Positions 1 through 10,249 are shown, counted from the stretch's first letter. The stretch is 22,651 bases of DNA from Saprospiraceae bacterium (GCA_020849825.1 JADZFP010000345.1:1-22651), one strand, 5' to 3'. Numbers and translations are program-made. The notes: generated by a model from the sequence alone, not told the origin.

Positions 1-98
1 AATGAAAATTTCAGATAATTGGAACATCCCGGATTTTGCGAATCGTTTATGATTTTTGCACAAACATCGGCAACTGCCGCCAAGGTTCAATTCCCGTC

Positions 99-755
99 AT
101 GAAAACTGCAATCGTCATAGGCGCTTCCGGGCTGGTCGGCAGTCACCTGACCCAACTATTGCTTAGCGACCCGCGATACATACTGGTACAACTACTGGTG
201 CGTGAAAAACTACCGTTGAAACACCCCAAACTGGTGCAGGAAAAGCATGATTTTATCATCTCGGAATACTACAAAGTGCAAGGCGCCGATATTTTCTGGG
301 CCATGGGCACAACCTGGCGGAAGGCCCCCGACCACCAGATACGTTATGAAATCGAGTACACCAGTCCGGTAGAAACCGCCCGTGCGGCGAAAATCGCGGA
401 GACGCCGCAGTTTATTTTCGTTTCGGCACTCAATGCCCGACCCAGCTCGCTTTGTATGTTCCTCGCCCTGAAAGGAAAAGTGGAACGCGAGGTAGCAAAA
501 TGCAATTTGGAGAGTTTTATCGCCGTGCGCCCCTTTCTGGTCAAAGGACGGCAAAAGGACAAACGGATAGAAGAGGAGTTTGCCCTCTTTGTTATGCGGT
601 TGTTAGGCCGCTGGCTGAAAGGCCGCTGGGCCAGATACCAACCGATCGAAGCCGAACAACTGGCCATCGCCATGATCGAACTGGCCAACCAGGGCCGGAC
701 CGGCTACACCATTGCAGAAACCGAGGAATTGCTTGCGCTCCGGCGGCGGGTTTGA
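99..755 (+). CDS. NAD(P)-binding Rossmann-fold protein, HTATIP2/TIP30-like
   Basis: The protein (218 residues from the ATG at 99) starts with a beta strand and a GxxGxxG dinucleotide-binding loop at residues 8-14 (G-A-S-G-L-V-G), as in atypical short-chain dehydrogenases. Its order of motifs (AMGTT near the middle, then VSALNA, then a LALKGKVE segment followed by VRPFLV) follows the HTATIP2/TIP30-like family of small NAD(P)H-binding oxidoreductases. The frame stays open upstream to an ATG at 36, but that extension reads as non-protein-like sequence, and the Rossmann strand begins directly at 99, so 99 is preferred. The residue expected to be the catalytic Tyr of YxxxK appears to be Phe121 (F-L-A-L-K125), so activity may be altered. 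It has no signal peptide and is probably cytosolic. The substrate is unknown and the neighbours do not suggest one. Fold assignment is firm; family assignment is good but from memory. Confidence 0.85.
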   Translation: MKTAIVIGASGLVGSHLTQLLLSDPRYILVQLLVREKLPLKHPKLVQEKHDFIISEYYKVQGADIFWAMGTTWRKAPDHQIRYEIEYTSPVETARAAKIAETPQFIFVSALNARPSSLCMFLALKGKVEREVAKCNLESFIAVRPFLVKGRQKDKRIEEEFALFVMRLLGRWLKGRWARYQPIEAEQLAIAMIELANQGRTGYTIAETEELLALRRRV

Positions 756-867
756 AGTTGTAGTTTATGGTTTTTTGTAACGAGCCGTGTTAAAAAACTC
801 GCGGCGCGATCTTTAAATTTTCACGAACCCCTGAAAAAAAGCCCCTTCCTGGCGAAATCAGCGCATT

Positions 868-901
868 TTTGCCGGTCCGATTGCAGTACCCGGCATTTTT
901 G
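868..901 (+). promoter_or_regulatory. Possible Bacteroidota-type promoter before the porP-porE unit
   Basis: The 222-base gap 756-977 holds no gene that I can support. Within it, a TTTG at 868-871 is followed 22 bases later by CATTTTTG at 894-901. This is one mismatch from the TAnnTTTG element used by the Bacteroidota primary sigma factor, with TTG/TTTG about 17-23 bases upstream. It would give a leader of roughly 70 bases before the ATG at 978. The two elements sit in a 9-base direct repeat, GCATTTTTG at 863-871 and 893-901, spaced 30 bases. I found no convincing terminator after the gene ending at 755. The call is weak. Confidence 0.25.
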
Positions 902-977
902 GCAAGGGTTTGGCTATACCAACCGGTAATCCGTTCATCACCGTCCTTCCGAGTTTTCACCCCCTCACGGATTAGCC

Positions 978-1952
978 ATGCGCAACACGCTTTGCATTCT
1001 GATTTTATTACACATCACGACTGGCCTGCGGGCACAGCAGGACCCTACGTATACGCAATTTATCTTCAGTAGCCTGGCCTTCAATCCGGCGCTGGCCGGC
1101 CACAATGAGCACCTCACGCTCAATCTGCTGCACCGCCGGCAATGGCTGGGCATCGACGATGCGCCCGTTACCCAGGCGCTTACCGCCCACAGCCCCCTGC
1201 GCAACAAGCGGGTCGGACTTGGCCTCAGCCTGGTCAACGACAAAGCGGGGGTTTCTGGCCTGACCGAACTCAATTTCGCCTATGCCTACCGGTTTCCGCT
1301 CAACGATGCGCTCCAACTCTCGGCAGGCCTCCAGGCCGGCGTGTCCAACTGGCGGGGCGAATGGACCAGCCTTACTCTTGAACAAGCCGGAGACGTGGTT
1401 TTTCAGGAAAACGTCAATCTCTGGCAACCCAATTTCGGGGTGGGCGCCCACTTGAGCCACGAGCGGTTTTACGTCGGTCTTAGCTGTCCGCGCCTGCTCG
1501 AAAGCAAACTTCGACCCGGCAACGAAACCGGCCGCCGGTACCGGCACTACTACCTTGCGGCCGGCGCAGCTATTCCGCTTCGCGGCAACAACCTGGTTTT
1601 CCGGCCGGCCTTTTTGCTGAAAAGCACGGGATTGTTCAGTCAATACCGGCAAGGCGGGCAAAACGTATCCATCGGCGCACCAACCGCCATCGACCTCAAC
1701 GCTTCGCTGTTTATCATTCAGACCTTTACCGTGGGCGCCGCCTATCGGACTGCCCTGGAGGGCCGAAAAACATCGCACGACTCCGCCGACCTTTGGGCCG
1801 CCTGGCATTTGCGCAACGGGCTCCGCTTCGGCATGGCATACGACTTGACAATGAGCAAATTACGCCTCGCCAGCAATGGCTCCCTGGAGTTTATGATCGG
1901 TTACGAGTTTGATATTAAAGTGAGTAAAGCCGCATCACCGAGGTTTTTCTAA
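978..1952 (+). CDS. Type IX secretion system membrane protein, PorP/SprF family
   Basis: This 324-residue protein has a signal peptide (hydrophobic run at residues 5-16, likely cut after Ala19 in GLRA-QQ). The mature N-terminus Q-Q-D-P-T-Y-T-Q-F, followed by a short F-N-P-A-x-A-G motif, is the hallmark of the PorP/SprF family of outer-membrane beta barrels. Length is typical (about 300-330). The rest is alternating aromatic and polar strands, ending in a YEFDIKV-type barrel strand. Family members anchor or help export type IX secretion clients; many Bacteroidota carry several paralogues, each beside a PorE- or adhesin-like partner. Here the partner is the OmpA-family gene that starts 6 bases after the stop, so the two are surely co-transcribed. 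Which secreted client this paralogue serves cannot be told from the window. Confidence 0.93.
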   Translation: MRNTLCILILLHITTGLRAQQDPTYTQFIFSSLAFNPALAGHNEHLTLNLLHRRQWLGIDDAPVTQALTAHSPLRNKRVGLGLSLVNDKAGVSGLTELNFAYAYRFPLNDALQLSAGLQAGVSNWRGEWTSLTLEQAGDVVFQENVNLWQPNFGVGAHLSHERFYVGLSCPRLLESKLRPGNETGRRYRHYYLAAGAAIPLRGNNLVFRPAFLLKSTGLFSQYRQGGQNVSIGAPTAIDLNASLFIIQTFTVGAAYRTALEGRKTSHDSADLWAAWHLRNGLRFGMAYDLTMSKLRLASNGSLEFMIGYEFDIKVSKAASPRFF

Positions 1953-1958
1953 TCCGCT

Positions 1959-4397
1959 ATGATCAACATAAAAAACATTCTACCCCTTCTATCGCTCCTC
2001 ACTTGTCTGGGCGCCCCGGCCTCGGCGCAATCGCTGCAGCGTGCCCGCACGGCGATGGACGAGCTCGACTTTATGACCGCCATTCAGGAGTACCAGTTGT
2101 TGCTGCAACGCGAAGACAATCCAGAGGCCAAAATCAACCTGGCGGAATGTTACCGGAAGATCAACGACACCGACAACGCCGAATACTGGTATGCGCAGGT
2201 CGTCGTATTGCCACAGGTAAAAAGCATCCACTACCTCTACTACGGCATGATGCTGCAGGCCAATGGCAAATGCCCGGAGGCCAAGCCCTGGTACAAAAAA
2301 TTTGTGGACGAACGCCCCGACGACGCGCGCGCCGCCAACCTCTTGCGCGCCTGTGACCTCGAAGCCGAACTGATGCGCAAAAACGCGGGTATTTACACGA
2401 TTGCCCAAATTCCCGTCAATAGCAGCGCCGACGACTATGGCCCCGCCATTTGGGGCAACCAACTCGTTTTTGCCAGCGACCGCGACCAGGGTACCTACCT
2501 TCGCCGGACGAGTATGTGGACGGGCAATCCGTTCTCCGAATTGTATGCCGTGCGTTTCGACTCCAGTGGGAGCCAGGGCGACCCGGGACAGTTTGTCTAT
2601 CAATCAGCCGAAAAATTTTCCTCGGGCCTGAACGGAAAATTCAACGAAGCGGCCGCGGCGTTCTCCGCCGATGGCGAAACGGTGTATTTCACCCGAAACA
2701 ATTACCTCGAAGGGCGTATCGGCAAAAGCGAAGACGGGCTGATGAAACTGAAAATATTTTCCGGCCACGCCGCGCCCAACGGCGGCTGGACCAACCTCCT
2801 GGCCCTGCCTTTCTGCTCCGATGAATTCACCTGCGCCCACCCCAGCTTGTCGAAAGACGGCAAGCGACTGTTCTTTTCCAGCAACATGCCCGGTGGGTAC
2901 GGCGGCATGGACCTCTACGTCAGCGCCTACGAGGGCGGGCGATGGGGACCGCCTCAAAACCTGGGCCCGGTGGTGAATACCGAAGGCAATGAGATTTTCC
3001 CTCATATCGATCCGAACAACCGCCTCTATTTCGCTTCGAACGGGCACATCGGCCTCGGCGGGCTCGATATTTTTTACACAACGGAAAAAAACGATGCCGC
3101 CTGGAACCTGCCCGCCAACCTGGGGTATCCGGTCAATTCTACCCGCGACGACTTCGGCATTTGTTTCGGCCCCGACCTCAGTTGGGGATTTTTCAGCTCC
3201 GATCGCGACGGCGGCACGGGCCGCGACGACCTTTACGGTTTTAAAAAAATTGCAGTGGCCGTCGAAATACAGGTTGCCGACGCCCTTACCGGCCAGGCTT
3301 TACCCGGCGCATTGCTGACCGACAGCCGGAGCGGCCATACCTACACCGCCGGCGCCGACGGCCGGCTGGCCTTCGATCTCAAAACGGGCGAATGTGTCGA
3401 ATTCAGCGCGGCTAAAACCGGCTACGACGCGGGCAAAGGTGAAACTTGTACCCATCAGGCAACACCGGGGTCAACGCTTGTCCTCCAAATTTTGCTCGAA
3501 AAACAAGCCAAATACACCATTTCCGGCATCGTTTTCGACATGCTCGACGGGCTTCCGGCACAAGGTGCACAGGTGTACCTGAGCAACGTATGCGGCCGTC
3601 CCTCGCCGCCGCCTTTTATCACCGGCGCTGATGGCCGCTACCGTTTCCGCGTCGACAAAGACTGTTGCTATACCGTCAAGGCTACCCAGAACGGCTACAT
3701 CGCCGGAGTCAGCGCCGAACTTTGCACCCAGGGCCTCGTCCCCGGCTCCAATATCAAAACCAATCTCAACCTCCTGCCCTACGGCCCCGACGTACTGGCG
3801 GGCACGCCCGATCCCTCGGTCCGGCCGGTATACGACCCGCTTTCCGGACTCTACGAAAACCCCGACGGCACCCCGGCCGACGCCGAGTTGGCCGAGGGGC
3901 TCACCCTGCGCGAAGGTATTTTGTACGACAACGGAGTACCTACCCTTCCCAGTGCTGCCGACTGGCAATCGGCCCCCACCGGCGAGGGCTTTTTGTTAAA
4001 TATCTACTACGATTTCGATCAGGCCAATATGCGGGAAGAATCGATGCCCGAACTCCAGAAGTTGCTGCGCATGTTGAGCGACAACCCGGAATTCAAGGTC
4101 GAAATCGCCGCGCATACCGATACCCAGGGCTCGGACGAATACAACCTGTTGCTTTCCCAACGCCGCGCCGAAGCCGTGGTCACCTGGCTCATGCGGCAGG
4201 GCATCCAGCGCGACCGGCTGCTGGCGCGTGGCTACGGCGAAACCCGCCCCGTGCGCCCCTGCTCCGATGCCGTTCCTTGCTCGGAAGCGGACCATCAGAT
4301 GAACCGGCGGACGGAGTTTCATATCCTGGAAGTACAGCCTGTACGGGAAACAACGGCGCCCAAGGTCAAAAAAGAAGGAAAAGACGCGCCGTTTTAA
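1959..4397 (+). CDS. PorE-like protein: TPR, PD40 propeller, CRD-like and OmpA C-terminal domains
   Basis: This 812-residue envelope protein has a signal peptide ending near Ala23 (ASA-QS). TPR-like helices follow at about 25-145. A PD40 beta propeller spans about 165-430, with recurrent LVFASDRD, LFFSSNMPGG, LYFASNGHIG and GFFSSDRDGG blade motifs. Two carboxypeptidase-regulatory-like segments begin near 434 and 518, then come an Asp/Pro-rich linker and an OmpA_C domain at about 680-790. The OmpA_C domain shows the peptidoglycan-binding pattern HTDTQGSDEYN...LSQRRA...NRRTEF. The order TPR, propeller, CRD, OmpA is that of PorE of Porphyromonas gingivalis, which works with PorP-type barrels and binds peptidoglycan. 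The adjacent upstream PorP/SprF gene supports a membrane complex anchored to the cell wall. Whether this pair is the core secretion pair or one of several accessory pairs is unknown. The gene ends one base before the stop of the convergent ankyrin gene. Confidence 0.9.
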   Translation: MINIKNILPLLSLLTCLGAPASAQSLQRARTAMDELDFMTAIQEYQLLLQREDNPEAKINLAECYRKINDTDNAEYWYAQVVVLPQVKSIHYLYYGMMLQANGKCPEAKPWYKKFVDERPDDARAANLLRACDLEAELMRKNAGIYTIAQIPVNSSADDYGPAIWGNQLVFASDRDQGTYLRRTSMWTGNPFSELYAVRFDSSGSQGDPGQFVYQSAEKFSSGLNGKFNEAAAAFSADGETVYFTRNNYLEGRIGKSEDGLMKLKIFSGHAAPNGGWTNLLALPFCSDEFTCAHPSLSKDGKRLFFSSNMPGGYGGMDLYVSAYEGGRWGPPQNLGPVVNTEGNEIFPHIDPNNRLYFASNGHIGLGGLDIFYTTEKNDAAWNLPANLGYPVNSTRDDFGICFGPDLSWGFFSSDRDGGTGRDDLYGFKKIAVAVEIQVADALTGQALPGALLTDSRSGHTYTAGADGRLAFDLKTGECVEFSAAKTGYDAGKGETCTHQATPGSTLVLQILLEKQAKYTISGIVFDMLDGLPAQGAQVYLSNVCGRPSPPPFITGADGRYRFRVDKDCCYTVKATQNGYIAGVSAELCTQGLVPGSNIKTNLNLLPYGPDVLAGTPDPSVRPVYDPLSGLYENPDGTPADAELAEGLTLREGILYDNGVPTLPSAADWQSAPTGEGFLLNIYYDFDQANMREESMPELQKLLRMLSDNPEFKVEIAAHTDTQGSDEYNLLLSQRRAEAVVTWLMRQGIQRDRLLARGYGETRPVRPCSDAVPCSEADHQMNRRTEFHILEVQPVRETTAPKVKKEGKDAPF

Positions 4398-4398
4398 T

Positions 4399-5382
4399 TC
4401 AAATCACCGCTTTTACCTGCTCCATCTCTTCTTTCGACGAGTACTGCCCGTCGACAAATGCCTTTTTGATCTCCATTATCGAGTGCAACGACCGTTTATC
4501 GGGCGACACATACCGCGGGTCGGCGCCTTTCTCAAGCAACATCAGACAAAGGTCGTAACGCCCCCGATGGGCCGCCCACATGAGGGCGGAAGTGCCCTTG
4601 AAATCGCCGTCGCGCGGTTTGACGGCATTGGGGTCGGCGCCATAATCGAGCAGCAGCTGCATGCAATTGCGGGCGCCGTAAGCCGTTTCCATGGCTTCAA
4701 AAAGAATGGGGACCTGATGGGGCTTGCCCGTGCCATAGTCGTCCCCCCTGGCATTGGGGTCGGCGCCGAGATCGAGTAAGAACTTCAACATCTCCGGGTT
4801 GCCTGAACTGGCGGCGCCGACGTGCAGCGGCGCATGATCGGGATAAGGGCTCGTGGTGGCAATCCCGGCGTCGAGCAACATCCGGATGCACTCGTACCGG
4901 GCTGGATTGGCCGGCGTAGTGAATCGCATAGCCCAATCGACGGCATTCTGGTACAGCGGATAGCCGTATTCGGGGTCTTTCAGCCGTCCGGCGAGCGATT
5001 CGATCAAGCGGCGGAGCTTGTCGGTATCGGTTTTAAATATCGCCCAGGCTAGTCGGTTCTGATCGGGGTCTTCGTACAAACGCTGGGGTTTGATGATTGA
5101 TTTCAGCCGGCTGTACAGTTTGCTGACTACCGGAAACGACCGAAACCACAACAGCGGCACGACAATCAGCCCGAATGCAATGTATTTGGGCAAATCATAC
5201 GGCAGCAGGTTGAGGATGAGCAGAACAACCAGCGCTATGATCGCCAGGTAATAAATGGCCTGCCCGATCCCCCGGCCGGCGGCATCGCCCCCGTTTCGGC
5301 GCGGTTGAATCGTTTCGGCGACGACAAGGATGGCCAGGATGGCGACGACGACCCAGTTGAAGAAGAGGATGATTTTGAGCAT
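4399..5382 (-). CDS. Membrane-anchored ankyrin-repeat protein
   Basis: This 327-residue protein has three N-terminal hydrophobic segments (about residues 4-22, 41-61 and 67-83), a basic stretch near 88-101, and a soluble C-terminal part with ankyrin repeats. Repeat-like units lie at about 148-180, 183-212, 223-253 and 263-290; the clearest carry LLDLGADPNA, LLDYGADPNA and ALMWAAHRGRYDLCLMLLEKGADP. Ankyrin repeats bind proteins and have no catalytic role, so the function is not predictable. The start lies 12 bases after the carB stop, so it is probably read as the last gene of the carB transcript. That makes it an odd companion for a pyrimidine/arginine enzyme. The stop is separated by a single base from the stop of the convergent PorE-like gene. 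I do not recognise a named family for the membrane part. Confidence 0.85.
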   Translation of the reverse strand: MLKIILFFNWVVVAILAILVVAETIQPRRNGGDAAGRGIGQAIYYLAIIALVVLLILNLLPYDLPKYIAFGLIVVPLLWFRSFPVVSKLYSRLKSIIKPQRLYEDPDQNRLAWAIFKTDTDKLRRLIESLAGRLKDPEYGYPLYQNAVDWAMRFTTPANPARYECIRMLLDAGIATTSPYPDHAPLHVGAASSGNPEMLKFLLDLGADPNARGDDYGTGKPHQVPILFEAMETAYGARNCMQLLLDYGADPNAVKPRDGDFKGTSALMWAAHRGRYDLCLMLLEKGADPRYVSPDKRSLHSIMEIKKAFVDGQYSSKEEMEQVKAVI

Positions 5383-5394
5383 TATTTGAAAACC

Positions 5395-8232
<2,838 letters not shown>

Positions 8233-8253
8233 GAGTGCGTAGAGTTTTCAACC

Positions 8254-8325
8254 TTAAAAAAATGCCGGAAACCGGGCAAAAGACCCGGTTTCCGGCATTT
8301 TCGAAAAAGAACACGTTCGTTTCAT
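8254..8325 (-). CDS. Candidate leader peptide of carB (23 codons)
   Basis: Upstream of carB on the same strand, an ATG (8323-8325) opens a 23-codon frame that ends with TAA at 8254-8256, 21 bases before the carB start. The frame runs straight through both arms of the terminator hairpin, and its stop lies directly after the T-run. The peptide begins M-K-R-T-C-S-F-S-K and is rich in Phe because of the T-rich stretches; it has only two Arg codons after the start, so an arginine-stalling peptide is unlikely. The ATG lies about 9 bases downstream of the TACCTTTG promoter element, so the mRNA would be almost leaderless. Translation is inferred from position only; there is no ribosome-binding-site evidence. 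Confidence 0.4.
   Translation of the reverse strand: MKRTCSFSKMPETGSFARFPAFF
8256..8301 (-). terminator. Intrinsic terminator/attenuator in the carB leader
   Basis: Two perfectly complementary 18-base arms (8259-8276 and 8284-8301) flank a 7-base loop. Read on the minus strand the stem has a GC-rich core (GCCGGAAACCGGG) and is followed by seven Ts (8256-8262), the form of a strong factor-independent terminator. On the plus strand the hairpin is followed by only four Ts and then CGAAAA, so it points towards carB. No minus-strand gene lies upstream: the neighbour is the divergent kinase gene. Only 24-26 bases separate the structure from the carB ATG, too few for a complete promoter. Transcripts starting at the promoter element at 8335-8342 must therefore pass through it, which suggests attenuation control. 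Confidence 0.85.
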
Positions 8326-8334
8326 TTCGGGATG

Positions 8335-8342
8335 CAAAGGTA
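8335..8342 (-). promoter_or_regulatory. Bacteroidota -7 promoter element for carB
   Basis: The minus strand reads TACCTTTG followed by CA, a perfect match to the TAnnTTTG -7 element of Bacteroidota primary-sigma promoters. No good TTG is present 17-23 bases upstream; the nearest T-rich stretch is TTTTA about 21 bases away. Transcription would start around 8328-8330, giving a leader of roughly 95-100 bases that contains the candidate leader peptide and the terminator hairpin before the carB start at 8232. Confidence 0.6.
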
Positions 8343-8418
8343 GAACGCCCCCCCGTATTTTTATAAAATCTTTACACCGCACCTTCATCTTTTTATCTGG
8401 CATTTATACCGGTCCGCG

Positions 8419-8426
8419 CACCTTTG
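8419..8426 (+). promoter_or_regulatory. Possible -7 element before the kdpD-like gene
   Basis: The plus strand has CACCTTTG, one mismatch from TAnnTTTG, ending 12 bases before the ATG at 8439. A transcript from it would be nearly leaderless for the ATG at 8439 or 8445. No clear TTG lies at the expected upstream distance. It overlaps the TTG codon at 8424, which is why that codon is unlikely to be the start. This call is weak. Confidence 0.2.
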
Positions 8427-8438
8427 CCCTACAAACAA

Positions 8439-9521
8439 ATGCGTATGCAAGCGCTTCAAACCATCGTCAACGACAAAAAGCAGTACTGGATCAGCATCGT
8501 GGCCGTGATTCTGGTCGCTGCCGCCTGCCGGCCACTGGCCGACTGGATCGGCTACCGGACCGTTTCGCTGATTCTGCTGCTGACCGTCTCCCTGCTGGCT
8601 ATGCGAATGAGTATCGGGCCGGTGCTCACAGCGGCCGTACTGAGCGCATTCATCTGGGATTTCTTCTTTATTCCCCCTCATTTTACCTTTATTGTCGACA
8701 ATGCCGAGGATGCGCTCATGCTGGTGATGTATTTTATCATAGCCCTGCTCAACGGGGTGCTCACCCATGAGATCAAAAATTTTGAAAAAATCGCCCGACA
8801 GAAAGAAGACAAAGAGACGACGCTGCAACTGTACAATACCCTGTTTAACTCTATTTCACACGAATTGCGCACCCCCGTGGCGACAATCTGGGCGGCCTCG
8901 GACAACCTTTTGAATGATAAACAAACCTGGCGCGAAGACGACCGCCGCAGAATGACCGAAGAGATTCACTTCGCCGCCGAGCGCCTCAACCGACTGATCG
9001 ACAACCTGTTGAACATGTCGCGCCTCGAATCGGGCCATATCGTGCTGCGCTGGAAATGGTGCGATGTGGGCGAATTACTCAACAGCGCCATTCACCGGCT
9101 TAAAGAAGACCTGCAAAGCAGGCGTATCATTTTAACCCTCCCGGAACAACTCCCGCTGGTCCGGCTCGATTTTAATCTGATGGAACAGGTGGTGTTCAAT
9201 ATTTTGCACAATGCAGCCATGTACACGCCCGATGGCACCACTATTCACATCGAAGCGGAGTACGACGGGGCGTATTTAATCCTGCACATTTACGACAACG
9301 GTCCGGGGTTTGAGGAAGACGATCTGGATCATGTGTTCGACAAATTTTTCCGTGCCAAAGGTTCCAAACCGGGCGGTACCGGACTCGGCCTCTCCATCGT
9401 TCGGGGTTTTGTGGAAGCGCACCACGGCGTTGTGCAGGTGGGCAACCGGCCAAACGGCGGCGCCGATTTTGTCCTGAAAATCCCAACGGGCCACCTTTAC
9501 CCGCCCACCCAAAGCGAATAA
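8439..9521 (+). CDS. Short KdpD-like sensor histidine kinase (DUF4118 membrane domain plus kinase core)
   Basis: This 360-residue protein has four closely packed hydrophobic helices (about 17-31, 40-55, 58-76 and 91-108), with the KdpD-type signature WDFFFIPPHFTF between the third and fourth. A linker follows, then the dimerisation/phosphoacceptor helix SISHELRTP with His141, the N box NILHNAAMYTPDG near 254-266, the G1 box DNGPG at 286-290 and the G2 box GTGLGLS at 313-319. It equals the C-terminal half of KdpD; E. coli KdpD has 894 residues. The N-terminal KdpD/Usp-like ATP-binding sensor is absent, and the upstream intergenic sequence does not encode it. The frame is open to a TTG at 8424, but ATG 8439 (or 8445) is preferred. 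It is the first gene of a unit with a KdpE-like regulator 15 bases downstream and kup. Confidence 0.9.
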   Translation: MRMQALQTIVNDKKQYWISIVAVILVAAACRPLADWIGYRTVSLILLLTVSLLAMRMSIGPVLTAAVLSAFIWDFFFIPPHFTFIVDNAEDALMLVMYFIIALLNGVLTHEIKNFEKIARQKEDKETTLQLYNTLFNSISHELRTPVATIWAASDNLLNDKQTWREDDRRRMTEEIHFAAERLNRLIDNLLNMSRLESGHIVLRWKWCDVGELLNSAIHRLKEDLQSRRIILTLPEQLPLVRLDFNLMEQVVFNILHNAAMYTPDGTTIHIEAEYDGAYLILHIYDNGPGFEEDDLDHVFDKFFRAKGSKPGGTGLGLSIVRGFVEAHHGVVQVGNRPNGGADFVLKIPTGHLYPPTQSE

Positions 9522-9536
9522 CAAGCCGTCCATACC

Positions 9537-10220
9537 ATGACGCCTGCTCATATCCTTATCATCGACGACGAGTCTGCCATCCGGAAACTGCTGGAAATCA
9601 CGCTGCATGCCAACGCATACAAAACGACCGCGGCAGGCGCCGCCGCCGAAGGGTTGCAAGCCGCCGCCATGCACCAGCCCGACCTGATCCTGCTCGATCT
9701 CGGATTGCCGGATGAAGACGGCCAGGCCGTGCTGGTCAAATTGCGGGAATGGTACCAAAACCCCGTTATCATCCTTTCCGTGCGCGATACCGAAGACGAC
9801 ATCGTGCAGGCCCTCGACAATGGCGCCAACGATTACCTGACCAAACCTTTCCGGGCAGGCGAATTGCTGGCGCGCATCCGCTCGGCGTTGCGGCTGTCAC
9901 AAAATGCCGGGCAGGAAGTCGTTCAAACCTTCGGGTCGCTCAGCATCGACCACGCGGGCCGAACCATTCGCAAAAACAATGAAGCACTGAAACTGACCTC
10001 CACCGAATACGCCCTTTTGTCGCTTTTTATGCGCAACGAGGGCAAGGTGCTCACGCATGCCTTTATCCTGCGCGAGGTGTGGGGCCCCGGATACATTGCG
10101 CAAACCCAGTACCCGAGGGTCTTTGTTGGTCAGTTGCGCAAAAAAATTGAAGACGACCCCAATGAACCCAGGTATATCGTAACCGAATCGGGCATCGGCT
10201 ACCGCTTTGTCGGCGGCTGA
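9537..10220 (+). CDS. kdpE: KdpE-like response regulator, OmpR/PhoB family
   Basis: The 227-residue protein has a receiver domain (about 1-120) with acidic residues at I-I-D-D-E near 10, phosphoacceptor Asp54 in LLDLGLPDEDG, the conserved Ser of LSVRD and Lys103 in YLTKPF. A winged-helix DNA-binding domain follows at about 130-227 (LTSTEYALLSLFMRNEGKVLTH and ESGIGYRFVGG). The wording LLDLGLPDEDG, IILSVRD and AQTQYPRVFVGQLRKKIEDDP is typical of KdpE. It lies 15 bases after the KdpD-like kinase and 29 bases before kup. By inference the kinase phosphorylates it and it regulates the potassium transporter gene, perhaps together with its own operon. In well-studied bacteria KdpE controls kdpFABC, which is not present in this window. 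Confidence 0.93.
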   Translation: MTPAHILIIDDESAIRKLLEITLHANAYKTTAAGAAAEGLQAAAMHQPDLILLDLGLPDEDGQAVLVKLREWYQNPVIILSVRDTEDDIVQALDNGANDYLTKPFRAGELLARIRSALRLSQNAGQEVVQTFGSLSIDHAGRTIRKNNEALKLTSTEYALLSLFMRNEGKVLTHAFILREVWGPGYIAQTQYPRVFVGQLRKKIEDDPNEPRYIVTESGIGYRFVGG

Positions 10221-10249
10221 GCGCAACACTCCATTTTCACTCGCTTTTT

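Noticed and set aside
34..58. Promoter-like TTTG (35-38) and GATTTTTG (51-58) before the first gene
   Set aside because: The spacing is only 12 bases against the usual 17-23, and the -7 element has a mismatch in the TA pair.
775..815. Possible terminator after the first gene (CGAG...CTCG, GCCG...CGGC)
   Set aside because: The stems are only four base pairs with large loops and no T-run follows.
8254..8325. Arginine-stalling leader peptide before carB
   Set aside because: Only two Arg codons occur, widely separated, so classical amino-acid attenuation by arginine is not supported; a UTP-type mechanism fits better.
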